Notes: generated by a model from the sequence alone, not told the origin. DNA of 64,000 nt from Pyrus communis (GCF_963583255.1 NC_084810.1:6107751-6171750); one strand, 5' to 3'. Numbered from the stretch's first letter, positions 39,738 through 51,934 are shown. Numbers and translations are program-made.

Positions 39738-39929
39738 CCGTAACCATATCGTTTCATAATAATGATACAAACGCAATATACACAAAACACGTATTATTAC
39801 TATTGGCGCCAAACGTCCCAATCTCAGGGTCTAATAATAGCGCTAAAGTCAAGTCACAAACTTCCCCACTTATTCATAAAGCCACCAAGATAAAGTGGAA
39901 AGCCTGACGCTTTGAGCTACAGAGAAAAA

Positions 39930-40756
39930 ATGGGGATCTGGGATTACATCGCCGGGACAACCGATTCGCTGAAACGGAAAAGCTTCGGACCTCGGTGGCC
40001 AACACCCGATTCGGTCAAACGAATCACACCCGATGTAACATCTGCCAAGAACTTGTGCTCCACCGCTTACGGGTACGGGGCGGGTGCCGTTACCCAAATA
40101 GACAAGGCCGTCCGGGGTAACTTGAATTATTATTTGGGGGACACGGAAGGCCGGGCAAAGATCGTCCGGTTCAGCTCCAGCATCGTTAAACACACAGCGC
40201 ATGAGAGCCTCAAAACCGTCCCAGGTTTTGTTTCCTCGTCATTTTCTCATTTTTTGGAAAATTAAATTGCGTCGATATAGCCTTAGGTAAGTGTCTGAAT
40301 ACTGCTATATTTATGTACAAAAATTTATATATTTATTTTTGCCAAGCAAGTATTTATATTATTTGGTTTGCTGATATCTTTATCGTCTTTCCTTCACCTG
40401 TAAATATGTTTCTCAAACTTTATAAAGTCTGGGTTCCATGAGTTTCCAAAGTGTTGGTGTCATGCATTGATGCGGAGTTTGTTACAAGCCTAGCCGGCAT
40501 TTGTTTTCTACTAACTTTTAGGTGGATTTTAGGTTACAAAATTCTTTCCAAATCACTTCGCGACGTTAAAGAGTCCGATAATCAAACTTCTCAAAAGGAG
40601 TCTGATAAAGAAAAAGTGCATTTGAAGGCGGTACGGGTTGATCTAGACGGATTGAAGAAGGAATTCAGTGAAAACAGGAAATTACCCAAGCAAGAGGAGA
40701 TAGATAAGCCATGTGCAGATTTGAAGTCAGCTGATAAGATTCGTTCGAAGATGTGA
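39930..40756 (+). CDS. Family U protein, copy 4 (most intact)
   Basis: Two exons, 39930-40224 and 40533-40756, give 172 residues from ATG MGIWDYIAGTTDSLKRKS. Conserved blocks are VTSAKNLCSTAYGYGAGAV, TQIDKAVRGNLNYYLGDTEG, VRFSSSIVKHTAHESLKTVP and, after the intron, GYKILSKSLRDVKESDNQTS, then a Lys/Glu-rich helix ending DKPCADLKSADKIRSKM. It is a mosaic: up to about 40384 it matches copy 3, afterwards copy 1. Just after the stop another frame reads FEDVMEEFMGGHFFDDL, suggesting the ancestral protein was longer. Product and location unknown; no signal peptide or membrane segment is obvious in exon 1. Confidence 0.6.
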
Positions 40757-40910
40757 TGGAGGAGTTTATGGGCGGGCATTTCTTCGACGATCTAATTGTT
40801 TTTTCGCCGGGAAACCTAAGAAGACCATTGGAAATAGAAGGCAACGCCAGGTACCGAGTGAAGATAGGTGGAGCCATGATCACTTTTAGTCATGAATTTG
40901 TACTGTGTAT

Positions 40911-41264
40911 CAGGGCCGGACCTGAGTTTTTCAGGGTTCTGTGCAAAACTTAAATAGACGCCCTTTATTTTTTTAATGTTATATTTCTTTATTATTTTTT
41001 TTTTCAATTTTTTCATCTATAAAATTAAAATATTACAAGTTACTGCAACAAAAATAAGTTGTTTGATCGGCTAGGTTTTTTTCCTTACCTTCAAAGGTCC
41101 TAGGTTCGATACACGTTGGATGCGTTTTTGTTAACCTAGCACATGGACAATAAGGAAGAAGAGTTAAACCGCTAGCTCTAGAACCACAAATATAAATATG
41201 ATTGAATGAAAATTTGGGGGCCCCGTGCGGTGGCACCTTTTGCACACCCTCAGGGCCGGCTCTG
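40911..41264. mobile_element. Non-autonomous hAT element, copy B
   Basis: The ends CAGGGCCGGACCTGA and, reverse-complemented, CAGAGCCGGCCCTGA match copy A. The flanks CTGTGTAT and CTGTGTTT match at 7 of 8 bases. It is the inverted twin of 25044-25431 with small internal differences. Confidence 0.82.
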
Positions 41265-41677
41265 CTGTGTTTCTCTAAGTGCTTTTGCAATTGCAATTCC
41301 ATCTGTTTTATTGAGGGGCCTAGACTTAAGATTTCGCCAAAAAAATTTATTTGGTTGATTAGTGTAGCTCGAAATAGTTGGGATGCGAGTTTTCCACAAC
41401 AGTTGCGTTTGTCCGAAACAAATCTTATGTGAGGGTGTTCGTGTCATATGGCAGTGTTGAAAAGTTGTACTGTACATAATTGTTCTTGCCCTTGTTTCAA
41501 GAAAAGGCTTAGCATCAGATTGTAATTTTGAAAGTACTTGAACTTCAGAAAGTGCTTATCCAAGATTTACAGTGCCATTTTATCCGGTGCTTCTAAAGAC
41601 ATTCTTTGCTTCCCTTAGCACCAAGACCAGCAGATACTTTGCTTCAGTAACTCTATGCTTTTAAGTTTTCAGTTCTC

Positions 41678-42290
41678 TTATAAAGGGCTTAGCCTTTCAA
41701 GGCAATCCCTCGCACAAATAAGTTACTTTTAATTTGCTCTGGTTTTCGGTTTCTTTTCATAGAGGACGCGACCTTCACCTGTTTTAGCAGTCAGTGAAGC
41801 CAGGTACGCTCTCTTTTCTGAAAATTATCGACTGCTAGTTTCTTTTATGTTACAAATTTCTGATAGTTTAGTTAATTAATCAGATAACAGTTAACAACTA
41901 ATTTTAGATCAAACCCAAACAACCAAGAGCTAGCCATCGTAATCAGATACAAGTACTGCTAGTTCCCCGCTCTTCAAATCAGAATCAGGAAGAGTATAAT
42001 TTCGACAAAAATCTCGACAAATATCTGGAAAATCATGTGGAAATGAAAAAGATAAAGGCTGGTGCTAATGAAGTTAATAGGACTTTCACTAAAAGAGATT
42101 AAAACTCAATACATAAATAGACGAAGATGTTGCTAGGACCTGTATATGATATGGTACAAAATGTTTAACCACAGTTTCGAAAACCAGATTAATGATCCTC
42201 TATATATCGAATTGCTTGTTGAAAAATATATGGATCGAGGTACCGTATATTCAGAGTAAAATTATCTTGCATTGTTCTGGTGATGTGCAG
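41678..42290 (+). promoter_or_regulatory. Putative promoter, leader and leader intron of the chimeric gene
   Basis: TTATAAAGG at about 41678 looks like a TATA box. A leader follows, with a good donor (GCCAG|GTACGC at 41804) and a good acceptor (GATGTGCAG at 42290) seven bases before the ATG at 42297. This arrangement survives only in this copy. Transcription is inferred, not shown. Confidence 0.45.
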
Positions 42291-42296
42291 GAAGCT

Positions 42297-43947
<1,651 letters not shown>

Positions 43948-43986
43948 TTTGGGAAGTGAGTTTAATAGGTTACTGGAACTGAACTC

Positions 43987-44150
43987 TAGCCCCGTACTCG
44001 TAAGCGGCGGAGCACAAGTTCTTGGCAGATGTTACATCGGGTGTGATTCGTTTGACCGAATTGGGTGTCGGCCACCGAGGTCCGAAGCTTTTCCGTTTCA
44101 GCGAATCGGTTGTCCTGGAGATGTAATCCCAAATCCCCCTTTTTTTCTCT
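43987..44150 (-). pseudogene. Family U copy 5, exon 1 fragment
   Basis: Minus-strand sequence equivalent to the first part of U exon 1 (MGIWDYI region through the LCSTAYGY region), truncated at 43987 where the chimera block begins. It continues into the same upstream flank as copy 3. Confidence 0.75.
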
Positions 44151-44467
44151 GTAGCTCAAAGCTTCAGGGTTTCCTCTGTCTTGGTCGCTTTATGAATAAG
44201 TGGGGAAGTTTGTGACTTGACTTTAACGCCATTGTTAGACTATGAGATTGGGACGTTTGGCGCCAATAATAATAATAATACGTGTTTTGTGTATATTGCG
44301 TTTGTATCATTATTATGAAACGATATGGATACCGTATATTTGTTCCATGTAAATGATTATAGAGATGAAGGCATGCTTAAAACTGCCCTTATAAGAGGTG
44401 GAGATGCCAAATTGTCCACATAAGGTATAACAGTAAAAAAAGACATCCACTATTGTTTCCAACCGAA

Positions 44468-44687
44468 ATGTCAAATCTTATGCGGCATGACATGGAATGG
44501 CAACAAAAGGGTTTGCTGTCAAATTTGACAGCAGCTTCAAATACATTTTAATTTATTATTAAATGCTTTTTATTAATATGTCAAATCTTATGCGGCATGA
44601 CATGGAATGGCAACAAAAGGGTTTGCTGTCAAATTTGACAGCAGCTTCAAATACATTTTAATTTTTTATTAAATGCTTTTTATTAAT
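44468..44687. repeat. 110-bp tandem duplication
   Basis: Two nearly identical units starting ATGTCAAATCTTATGCGGC at 44468 and 44578, inside the Tourist-like element. Confidence 0.95.
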
Positions 44688-45025
44688 ATTTTATAGTTTT
44701 AAAACATTTATGACTTCTTGATGATGATGAAGAGTCAATCTCAGTTGATGATGATGAATCGGAACTACAAGGCTTGGCCTCAGCCGATGCCTTAATTCGT
44801 TGCCCAAAAGCCGCCTCTGTTGAATCTTAGCCTCATTGGGTTCACCTTGTGCAGTGACTCCGAGTATTCTGCCCATGCCCATGTTTCACCTTTGAGGGAG
44901 ATCTTAAGAGATATGGTGAAAGCGGAGTGGGTATTGATGGGTATGGGTCAATGAAAGAGTTGATTTGGCTTCCTTCACCTGGAAATGATGACGAGGAGGG
45001 TGGTGGCTGATCAAGTGAGAGGGAT

Positions 45026-45244
45026 GTGGACGACCATGTGGAGGTGGAAAGGAGGTTGGATCATGATTTGAGTCGGTTCGACTTGGTGTACCCAAACTAC
45101 AATGGGGTTGCTTGTAACAATGCTTTGGATAGGGTGGATGATCAGGATACCCATATTGTTCAATTGGAGGAAGAGAATCTGACATTGAAGGAGAGGCTTT
45201 TCTTGATGAAGAGGGAATTGGTGGATTTGAGAAGGATGATGTAG
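45026..45244 (+). pseudogene. Captured coiled-coil gene fragment
   Basis: The frame reads LDHDLSRFDLVYPNY and then a regular heptad region, VQLEEENLTLKERLFLMKRE, ending LRRMM at a stop. It has the look of a host coiled-coil gene exon; upstream acidic sequence (near 44720-44760) may belong to it. The parent gene is not recognised. It lies wholly inside a transposable element. Confidence 0.45.
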
Positions 45245-45972
45245 GTCATTGCGAGAGAGGACCATGTGATGGGCGAGGTCAACGAAGAGGTGGTGAAAAA
45301 AGGATCTAGATAATGTCAAAACAAAAATTATGAGAAATAAAATAATAATTTAATTTGACATATCAGATAGAGAGTAAAATTTTAAAATATGTCAAAATGC
45401 GACATAAGCTGTCAAATTTAAATTTTTTGTTTAAAATCTGATATCTTCTTTGGAGATGGTCTAGGAAGCACTTTTTGTCCATAATTGCTTTTTTCAAATT
45501 TGGAGGCACTTGTATTTAGAAGAGCATTCACGCTTCTCTGTTAGAAGTGTTTTTAATATTTTTAAGGGTTTTGCATTTGTAAAAACATTTTAGTCAAACA
45601 GTTCTTTTCTTTCTTTTCTTTTTTAATCAAGAAGAATAAATTAAAAGGAAAAACCACGAGTACAACCGTTCCCTACAGAATCAAACTGAAGGGCATAAAG
45701 AGCAAATGAAGGAGTACAATGATCCAAAATATGACAATTAGTACTAATAAGGCCATGGCGAGCAAAGGCATCAACTACAAAGTTAGCCTCTCAATTAATA
45801 TGAAAAACAGTTTTTTCTTGTTGCATATAGTTTTATACAAGCGATATTAAGGGAATACAACTCGAACACACAAACCCCTTGCACTATTACTTTAAGCCAT
45901 TTTTCGTTTTCAAAACGACAGCAGAAATACACAATCGTAAGAGTCCCGAACAAACAAAAAATAAAGCATGGT

Positions 45973-46313
45973 TTAAGATGTAAAGAACTCTAAAGTACAG
46001 TTCTTCAGAATCACACAACAAAAACAAACAAAAAATGAGTTCAAATCCTTTCTCATCACCTCCTTGATGATGAACAGTCTCAATGGATGAAGTAACAAGA
46101 TGAATATTATGAGAAACACAGAAAAACCGACAATGAAGTTACCGAACTCGGGGACGTCAAGAAAAGAGGTCCAAAGTTCATCATGCCGATTCTGCCTTCG
46201 GAGAATTGCATCCATATGAAACCAAGGAATGCTCCAAGTCATTAACTCCAAAGTGGGAAATGGAATGCCAAGTTGATGATATAATCTCCAGGATCACTAC
46301 CATACACATATTT
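45973..46313 (-). pseudogene. Unrecognised membrane-protein exon, copy 2
   Basis: Inverted equivalent of 36321-36665. Four bases (two TA units) are missing in the TTATATATATC run after GDYI, so the frame shifts; the rest is open from ELMTWSIPWFHMDAILRRQ to the same stop. Its flanks match those of copy 1. Confidence 0.65.
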
Positions 46314-46855
46314 CTACATCACAAAAACATACACTTGCACCATGTCAAGAGGCAAGGATATTACAAGAGTAAGATGTTATTAGTGTGCCAAAAACGTACA
46401 TTGGTATAGCATATATGGACACAGTATTAAGTGATCCGAAAAGGCAAGGAAGGTCGTAACACGATCATGTCTTCCAACTAAGATAATTACAGTATCTATT
46501 TCCACAAAACAAAACTTTCAAATGGAACCGACCACTGCCGAGAAAGGTTGAGTTCAGATAGACAGCCTAGCAAAAAGCAACCCCAACACAACATTTCTCT
46601 TCTAATTTTAACCAGAATCATATACAAAACACAACATTCCATATTTCATTAACCAAAAAAATTAGTAAATTAAGAGCCCATTAGACAACCATAAATAAAT
46701 AAATTAGGTAGCTAGACAATTTGGAATTTTAGTTTCCATGTCGTGTCGATCATCTAGAATACCAAATTGAGCAAAGGAAATTCAAATCCCTCCGTTAAAA
46801 ATAAATAAATTAAAACATTCGAATTAAAACAAAAACTACCCTAATGAAAGCAAAA

Positions 46856-47159
46856 AAAATGTTGGTTCAATTGGAACGGTCCAGCGGGACATAGTGGATC
46901 CGGGTGGCACCGACCCGTTATCCTTCCACTGCAGAGAGCGGGAGGTAATCGTTGCCCTGTGAAGCCAGCCTTACGCAGTGCCCTCCGCTCTAGGAACTGT
47001 GGAGCCTGCGCCTTCGCCCAGGCCACACAGCCCAACTCCCAGCTTGGAATGGGCGGACCAGAAGAGAGCCACGACGGATCCGACCCGCTGAGACTGAACC
47101 AGCGTCCCAACATCCTGTTGCCCCCACTTGGGTTATAAGCTTTCGTTAGTAAGCTCGGC
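46856..47159 (-). ncRNA. 7SL (SRP) RNA, copy 1
   Basis: The minus-strand transcript of about 300 bases would start GCCGAGCTTACTAACG about 22 bases after a TATA box and end in eight T. The 5' part (AAAGCTTATAACCCAAGTGG then GGGCAACA) resembles the Alu domain of plant SRP RNA. After it, ATGTTGG pairs with CCAACAT at the 3' end, GCGGG with CCCGC and GGATCCG with CGGATCC, giving the long helix expected when nucleotide 50 onwards pairs with the 3' end. A hairpin around GGGCGAAGGCGC fits helix 8. Pairing the 3' end internally rather than to the 5' end argues against RNase P or MRP RNA. The Alu-domain motif, usually UGUAA, reads UAUAA here. The product is the RNA scaffold of the signal recognition particle. 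Confidence 0.75.
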
Positions 47160-47180
47160 GATTGATGCTACATGCATAAT

Positions 47181-47224
47181 CTATATAAAGGGTTATGTTT
47201 ATCTGTCCGTGGTCGATGTGGGAC
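47181..47224 (-). promoter_or_regulatory. USE and TATA box of 7SL copy 1
   Basis: On the minus strand GTCCCACATCG (47224-47214) is the plant upstream sequence element of small-RNA genes, and CTTTATATAG (47190-47181) the TATA box. About 24 bases separate them, the short spacing known for plant Pol III rather than Pol II small-RNA genes. Confidence 0.85.
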
Positions 47225-47343
47225 AAATTCTGTTCTGAACTACGACCGTGTTCAAATTAAATTGCAGTTTTAAATGGAAATTCCTGAACATAATAGTTTA
47301 AATCCATTGGGTAGCAGGCGAGAGTTAATGGTTAAACTACGCT

Positions 47344-47535
47344 TTATACAGTAAACTGAAAATTCGACGTTTGTGCACCTGAATGGACAAAAGCTGGAGA
47401 ATTTTGTTGAGAACCCGCAACCGGTGAGTGACGTAAGTGCTGTGTGCAGGCAGCTTCTGCATTCTCTTCACTTGTTCGTGCACTGGCGCCTCCTTCTCCC
47501 CAGGCCCTCTTTGCTTCCATGGAGCTTCCGGTCAA
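47344..47535 (-). pseudogene. Small conserved-protein exon, copy 1 (deleted start)
   Basis: Minus-strand equivalent of the exon at 50835-51020, lacking about 60 bases that include the ATG. Lies upstream of 7SL copy 1 on the same strand. See the second copy. Confidence 0.5.
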
Positions 47536-47599
47536 CTTTCAAGAAAACCTCGAAATTGTTATTATTTGGAAAGCAAAGGTAGGCGTCTCTCAGATTTGC

Positions 47600-48779
47600 A
47601 CAGGGAGAAGCGAAAGAAGAAGAAGAAGGTAGAGAGGGGGTGGTCGATAGCTTATCCGGCGTTTGAGAGTGACAGAAGGCAAGTTGAGAGCAACGGAAGC
47701 AGAGATTTTCGAAAGGGATAACTGAAACGGATGGAAAAATCGAGAAACTGCAGCCAAAGTAGAGGTTTCACACGATGATGGACTCGTGGCCAACGCGGAC
47801 AAATGCGTAATTTCACTGTGCCAAGATGGAAAAACAACGGGGCAAGGAAAGCTGATTGAGGGCGATTCCACCATTTTACTGTTGATAAACAGTACTTTTC
47901 CATTGGATTTTAGTATATAAATAATTTCTTAAGTTTAACTATAAAAGCACAATTTAGACAACGTAGGTAAATAAAAGTAATTGGCAATAAGAGTTTTGAA
48001 AACGATGTTTGAACGGTTAGGACTTTGACTTCCATCTCTAACATTTTTCGCCTAAGCAACTAATACATACTATGATACAAAACAGATTTTTTTTTATGCT
48101 TTACATTTGTCTACCTAAAGGCATGGTATTTACTCTTTAAGCTATTGATTTCCCTAAACAACAAATTAGGCATGGGCGTCTACACTAACTCCTTTCATTC
48201 TCGAAGTATTTAGCATGGTATCTACTTAATTGCACTCCAAGAAAGCATAATACAATGGAAATCGACAAACACACGAATCCTAGAAAATAGTATCTATTCC
48301 GGTTATTCGTGATAATTAATTCCAAGAACCGTAACTAGTTCTCTTGTCACCCGGCATAGGTACAAGACTCGATCATCCAAATTTATCCATGTAACAAACT
48401 CAATTACAAAGCTATTCTATGATGATCAATCATAAAATAACTCAATAAGATTGGAATTAAAACTAGAATTTATCACTAAAGCATCAACAAATTGTCTTAT
48501 AACAAAATGTATCGAAAATTCTCAAGGAAACATGATTAGACTTCAACCAAGTCCCAACTATGAAATTTAGTTACTCATAATGTAAATGGGCAGCAAAGTC
48601 AAACAAAACAGAAAGTAAAAGGAGAAGAAGAAACTCTTCGATGACGAATTGCAGAACGGTGCTCTGGTCCTTCCTTTTTCTCCCTTCTGTCGTGGCTGCC
48701 TCCTCTTTTTTGGTGGCTGCTGCTTACACAAGTGAAAATGAATACTATTAAACCGTAGTACTAAGTAGCACTGCAACTT
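47600..48779. other. Non-coding, nothing recognised
   Basis: Purine-rich near 47600-47720, then AT-rich. Short frames only; no element termini were found. Confidence 0.4.
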
Positions 48780-49395
48780 GAGGCTTAAGAAAAACACAAT
48801 CGTAAGTCCCAAACAAACAAAAATAAGCATGGTTTAAGATATGAAGATACTTAAAGTACAACTCTTCACATTCACATAACCAGTAGTGGAGTTACATTGG
48901 GGTCAACGGATGCAAGTGACCCCAATAAGCTCTTATTTTCACACAACCAATAATAGTCCCGACCCCATAATCAATCCAAACCCAGCAAAGTAAAATCCCT
49001 TACCGATCAGCCAAGCATAACCCCTGTATGAAGCTTTCTTGACCGCTGGTTCATTCCCAAGGCAAAGCTAGCTATAAAGCCATGGGAGAAAGGTCTCATA
49101 CACAAACTGAATAAATGGAATAACTTATGTTCCATTTTAATATTTCCTGGAGAACTTCTTGAGTTTCTTATTGTGCCCCCATTGTGATTTAATCCTGGCT
49201 CTGCCACTACACAGAACAAATAAAAAAACCTCCTTGATGAACAGTCTCAACGGATGAATATTATGAGAAACACAGAAAAACCGACAATGAAGTTACCAAA
49301 ATCGGGGACTTCAAGAAATGAGGTCCAAAGTTCATGCTGATTCTGCTTTCGGAGAATTGCATCCATATGAAACCAAGGAATGCTCCAAGTCATTA
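48780..49395 (-). pseudogene. Unrecognised membrane-protein exon, copy 3 (interrupted)
   Basis: The 3' flank and tail (48780-48880) and the body (about 49225-49395) match copy 2 but are separated by an insertion at 48881-49214 and carry deletions. No open frame survives. Confidence 0.6.
48881..49214. mobile_element. hAT-like insertion
   Basis: Begins CAGTAGTGGAGTTACATTGG and ends CCACTACACAG, so the tips are inverted (CAGTAGTGG / TGTAGTGG). Subterminal ACATTGGGGTC and CCCCCATTGTGATT are also inverted. It interrupts the membrane-protein exon copy. The flanks resemble each other only imperfectly, so the target duplication is uncertain. Its right end also occurs at about 32715. Confidence 0.5.
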
Positions 49396-49770
49396 ACTCC
49401 AAAGGAATTGCATCCATACACATATTTCTACATCACAAAAACATACACTTCCACCATGTCAAGAGGCAAGGATACCAGAGCAACAAAAAGAATATTACAA
49501 GCTTGGTTCACCAAAAAAAAAAAAACAAAATATTTATAGAGAGACGCATACAAAAGATAGTCACAAGAGTAAGATGTTATTAGTGTGCCAAAAACGTACA
49601 ATCTTCAGTGTGTGATGGAAAAGACCCAAACTCGTGTCTTCTCATAAACACAAATATAAAATATAATTGGTATAGCACATATGGACACAGTATTAAGTGA
49701 TCCGAAAAGGTAAGGAAGGTCGTAACATGATCATGTCTTCCAACTAAGATAATTACAGCATCTAATTCCA

Positions 49771-49969
49771 GGAACCGGATCCCCTCCTAAGCATAGGGTG
49801 GGGATCCTCCTAACCGGGTCATCTGGATCCTTGAATTTTGATCCAACGGCTACAAACAAGGGGATCCATTAAAAGTTATAATTATTGTAGCCGTTGGATC
49901 AAATTTTAAAGGCCCAGATGGCCAGGTCAGGAGGATCCCCACCCTATGCTCAGGAGGGGATCCAGTTCC
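49771..49969. mobile_element. 199-bp Mutator-type MITE, copy 2
   Basis: Near-perfect terminal inverted repeats, GGAACCGGATCCCCTCC and GGAACTGGATCCCCTCC. The 9-bp direct repeat CTAATTCCA lies at 49762-49770 and 49970-49978. The paralogous site near 46495 (TATCTATTTCCACAAAAC) is empty, which proves insertion. The inner inverted pair TTTGATCCAACGGCTACAA matches the other two copies. Confidence 0.95.
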
Positions 49970-50312
49970 CTAATTCCACAGAACAAAACTTTCAAATGGA
50001 ACCGACCACTGCCGAGAAAGGTTGAGTTCAGATAGACAGCCCAGCAAAAAGCAACCCCAACACAACATTTCTCTTCTAATTTTAACCAGAATCATATACA
50101 AAACACAACATTCCATATTTCATTAACAAAAAAAAATAGTAAATTAAGAGCCCATTAGACAACCATAAATAAATAAATTAGGCAGCTAGATAATTTGGAA
50201 TTTTAGTTGCCTTGTCGTGTCGATCAACTAGAATACCAAATTGAGCAAAGGAAATTCAAATCCCTCCGTTAAAAAAAATAAATTAAAACAAAAACTACCC
50301 TAATGAAAGCAA

Positions 50313-50620
50313 AAAAGAAATGTTGGTTCAATTGGAACAGTCCAGCGGGCCATAGTGGATCCGGATGGCACCGACCCGTTATCCTTCCACTGCCGAGAGC
50401 GGGAGGTAATCGTTGCTCTGTGAAGCCAGCCTTACGCGGTGCCCTCCGCTCTAGGAACCATGAAGCCTGAGCCTTCGCCCAAGCCAAACAGCCCAACTCC
50501 CAGCTTGGAATGGGCGGGCCAGAAGAGAGCCACGACGGATCCGACCCGCTGAGACTGAACCAGCGTCCCAACATCTTGTCGCCCCCACTTGGGTTATAAG
50601 CTTTCGTTAGTAAGCTCGGC
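50313..50620 (-). ncRNA. 7SL (SRP) RNA, copy 2
   Basis: Same structure as copy 1: start GCCGAGCTTACTAACG, Alu-like 5' part with the same UAUAA variant, ATGTTGG pairing with CCAACAT near the 3' end, and the GGGCGAAGGC hairpin. Scattered substitutions occur, some apparently paired. The terminator differs: TTTC then six T, instead of eight T, so the 3' end could be heterogeneous. The USE and TATA box are intact. Either or both copies may be expressed. Confidence 0.75.
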
Positions 50621-50641
50621 AATGGGAGTTCCATGCACAAT

Positions 50642-50685
50642 CTATATAAAGGGTTATGTTTATCTGTCCGTGGTCGATGTGGGAC
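50642..50685 (-). promoter_or_regulatory. USE and TATA box of 7SL copy 2
   Basis: GTCCCACATCG at 50685-50675 and TTTATATAGA near 50642-50651 on the minus strand, with the same spacing as copy 1. Confidence 0.85.
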
Positions 50686-50834
50686 AAGTTCTGTTCCGAA
50701 CTATGGCCGTGTTTAAATTAAATTGCAGTTTTAAATGGAAATTTCCGAACATAATAGTTTAAATCCATTGGGTAGCAGGCGAGAGTTAATAGTTAAACTA
50801 CGCTTTATACAGTAAACTGAAAATCCGACGTTTG

Positions 50835-51020
50835 TGCACCTGAATGGACAAAAGCTGGAGAATTTTGTTGAGAACCCGCAACCGGTGAGTGACGTAAGTG
50901 CTGTGTGCAGAAAGCTTCTGCATTCTCTTCACTTGTTCGTGCACTGGCGCCTCCTTCTCCCCAGGCCCTCTTTGCTTCCATGGAGCTTCCGGTTGAGCGC
51001 CGCCGCCATCTTCCGTAGTC
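50835..51020 (-). pseudogene. Small conserved-protein exon, copy 2
   Basis: The minus strand has an ATG (MAAALNRKLHGSKEG) and, in another frame, the conserved-looking stretch KEAPVHEQVKRMQKLSAHST followed by HRLRVLNKILQLLSIQ and a good donor (CATTCAG|GTGCAC). The frame change near GGGCCTGGGG suggests a small indel. I recognise no function. It lies upstream of 7SL copy 2 and on the same strand. Confidence 0.5.
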
Positions 51021-51085
51021 ACATCAAGCGTACTCCTGGCCTTACAAGGATCAACTTTCAAGAAAACCTCGAAATTGTTATTATT

Positions 51086-51735
51086 TGGAAATCAAAGGTA
51101 GGGTTTTGGGCGGAGTCACAAAATTGAAAACTCAAATGCAAAACCCCAACATCTCACTGTTTGTCGAATAATATTTCGCTCATTTTCTCGGCAACCAAAC
51201 AAGACCGCGATTTGGAAAAAGATGTAGGACAAAGAGAAGAAAACGTAAAACCCTACAACAAAGGGGGACTTGCAGACTTTTTGTAGTTATAGATTCCTCG
51301 TTACGAGGAAGCAATTTCGCGCTGGGGAAGAAGAAGCGGTGGAGTTATTGCGGGCTGGTTTGGAAGTTAAATTAAAATGTCTGAGAGTTTTTTTTTTTTT
51401 TTTTTTTTTGGTTGAAAATGATTTTGGAAATAATTTTTGATAAAAAATAACTTTAAAAGAAAAATTATAGTGCATTTACAAGAAGCACGCAACGGAATAT
51501 TCTTGAAATAAAGCACTAATTATTTTGGGAATTTAAAAATATCTTCTTTAAAAACGTTTTTAGATATTTTGAAAGAACACTTGATTTTATTTGAATTGGA
51601 GAAATCAGACAACCAAGTTATAAGAATAGATTGTTGGGGAGAGATAACAGAATTATTTTGAAGATGACATCAAACTACCTGGTACTGTGTTCCATGGAAC
51701 TAACCATAATGCTAACCTATTGGCACCTGGTAAAA
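51086..51735. other. Non-coding, nothing recognised
   Basis: Contains a T-run near 51388-51408 and AT-rich DNA. No gene recognised. Confidence 0.4.
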
Positions 51736-51934
51736 GGAAAGGAATTCTCTCTAGATTCCTTCCATCAAATCCACCCAATCAATCAATCCGGGTTCTTGAA
51801 ATTCGATCCAACGGTTACAAACAAAGAGCTTCTTTAAAAGTTGTAATAACTTTAGTCGTTGAATCAAATTTCAAATGGGCGGATTAGGTGATTTGGTGGA
51901 TTTGGTGGAAGGGAACCGGAGAGAATCCCTTTCC
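51736..51934. mobile_element. 199-bp Mutator-type MITE, copy 3
   Basis: Terminal inverted repeats GGAAAGGAATTCTCTC and GGAAAGGGATTCTCTC, extending through CCAAATCCACC. The flanks CTGGTAAAA and CTGCTAAAA match at 8 of 9 bases. The inner pair (TTCGATCCAACGGTTACAA) and length match the copies at 27235 and 49771, though the tips have diverged. Confidence 0.85.

Larger units (their letters stand above)
33740..40384. repeat. Large inverted repeat (broken palindrome)
   Basis: The left arm, about 33740-36060, is matched in reverse complement by about 36675-40384. Shared landmarks are U exon 1, the GGCGCCAATAGTAATAATAC segment, the GGAGGCACTTGCATTTAG segment and the block near 35700-36050 against 36680-37080. 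The left arm has the Harbinger element at 34559-35645 and the right arm the 2490-bp solo LTR at 37248-39737. Without them the arms are roughly 1.2 kb each, around a 0.6-kb centre holding the membrane-protein exon. Confidence 0.88.
44395..45461. mobile_element. Large Tourist-like element carrying a gene fragment
   Basis: Relative to the paralogous flank (TTATAAGACGCAC near 34450) 1067 bp are inserted. The right end, reverse-complemented, is GACCATCTCCAAAGAAGATA, matching the Tourist-like MITE at 29518. The left end (GAGGTGGAGATGCCAAATTG) is the same terminus with an internal deletion. Flanks are TAA and TAG, so the target duplication has one mismatch. Inside are a 110-bp tandem duplication and a coding-like stretch at 45026-45244. 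Confidence 0.7.
46480..47590. repeat. First copy of a direct duplication carrying 7SL RNA
   Basis: The block from the ACTTTCAAATGGAACCGACC segment through the 7SL gene, its promoter and the small conserved exon recurs in the same orientation at about 49740-51085. Differences are small, apart from a MITE in the second copy and a deletion near 47530 in the first. Confidence 0.9.
49740..51085. repeat. Second copy of the 7SL-bearing duplication
   Basis: Direct repeat of 46480-47590; see that entry. Confidence 0.9.

Noticed and set aside
46841..47113. Open frame MLGRWFSLSGSDPSW and its copy at 50269-50640
   Set aside because: Both are accidental translations of the 7SL RNA genes.
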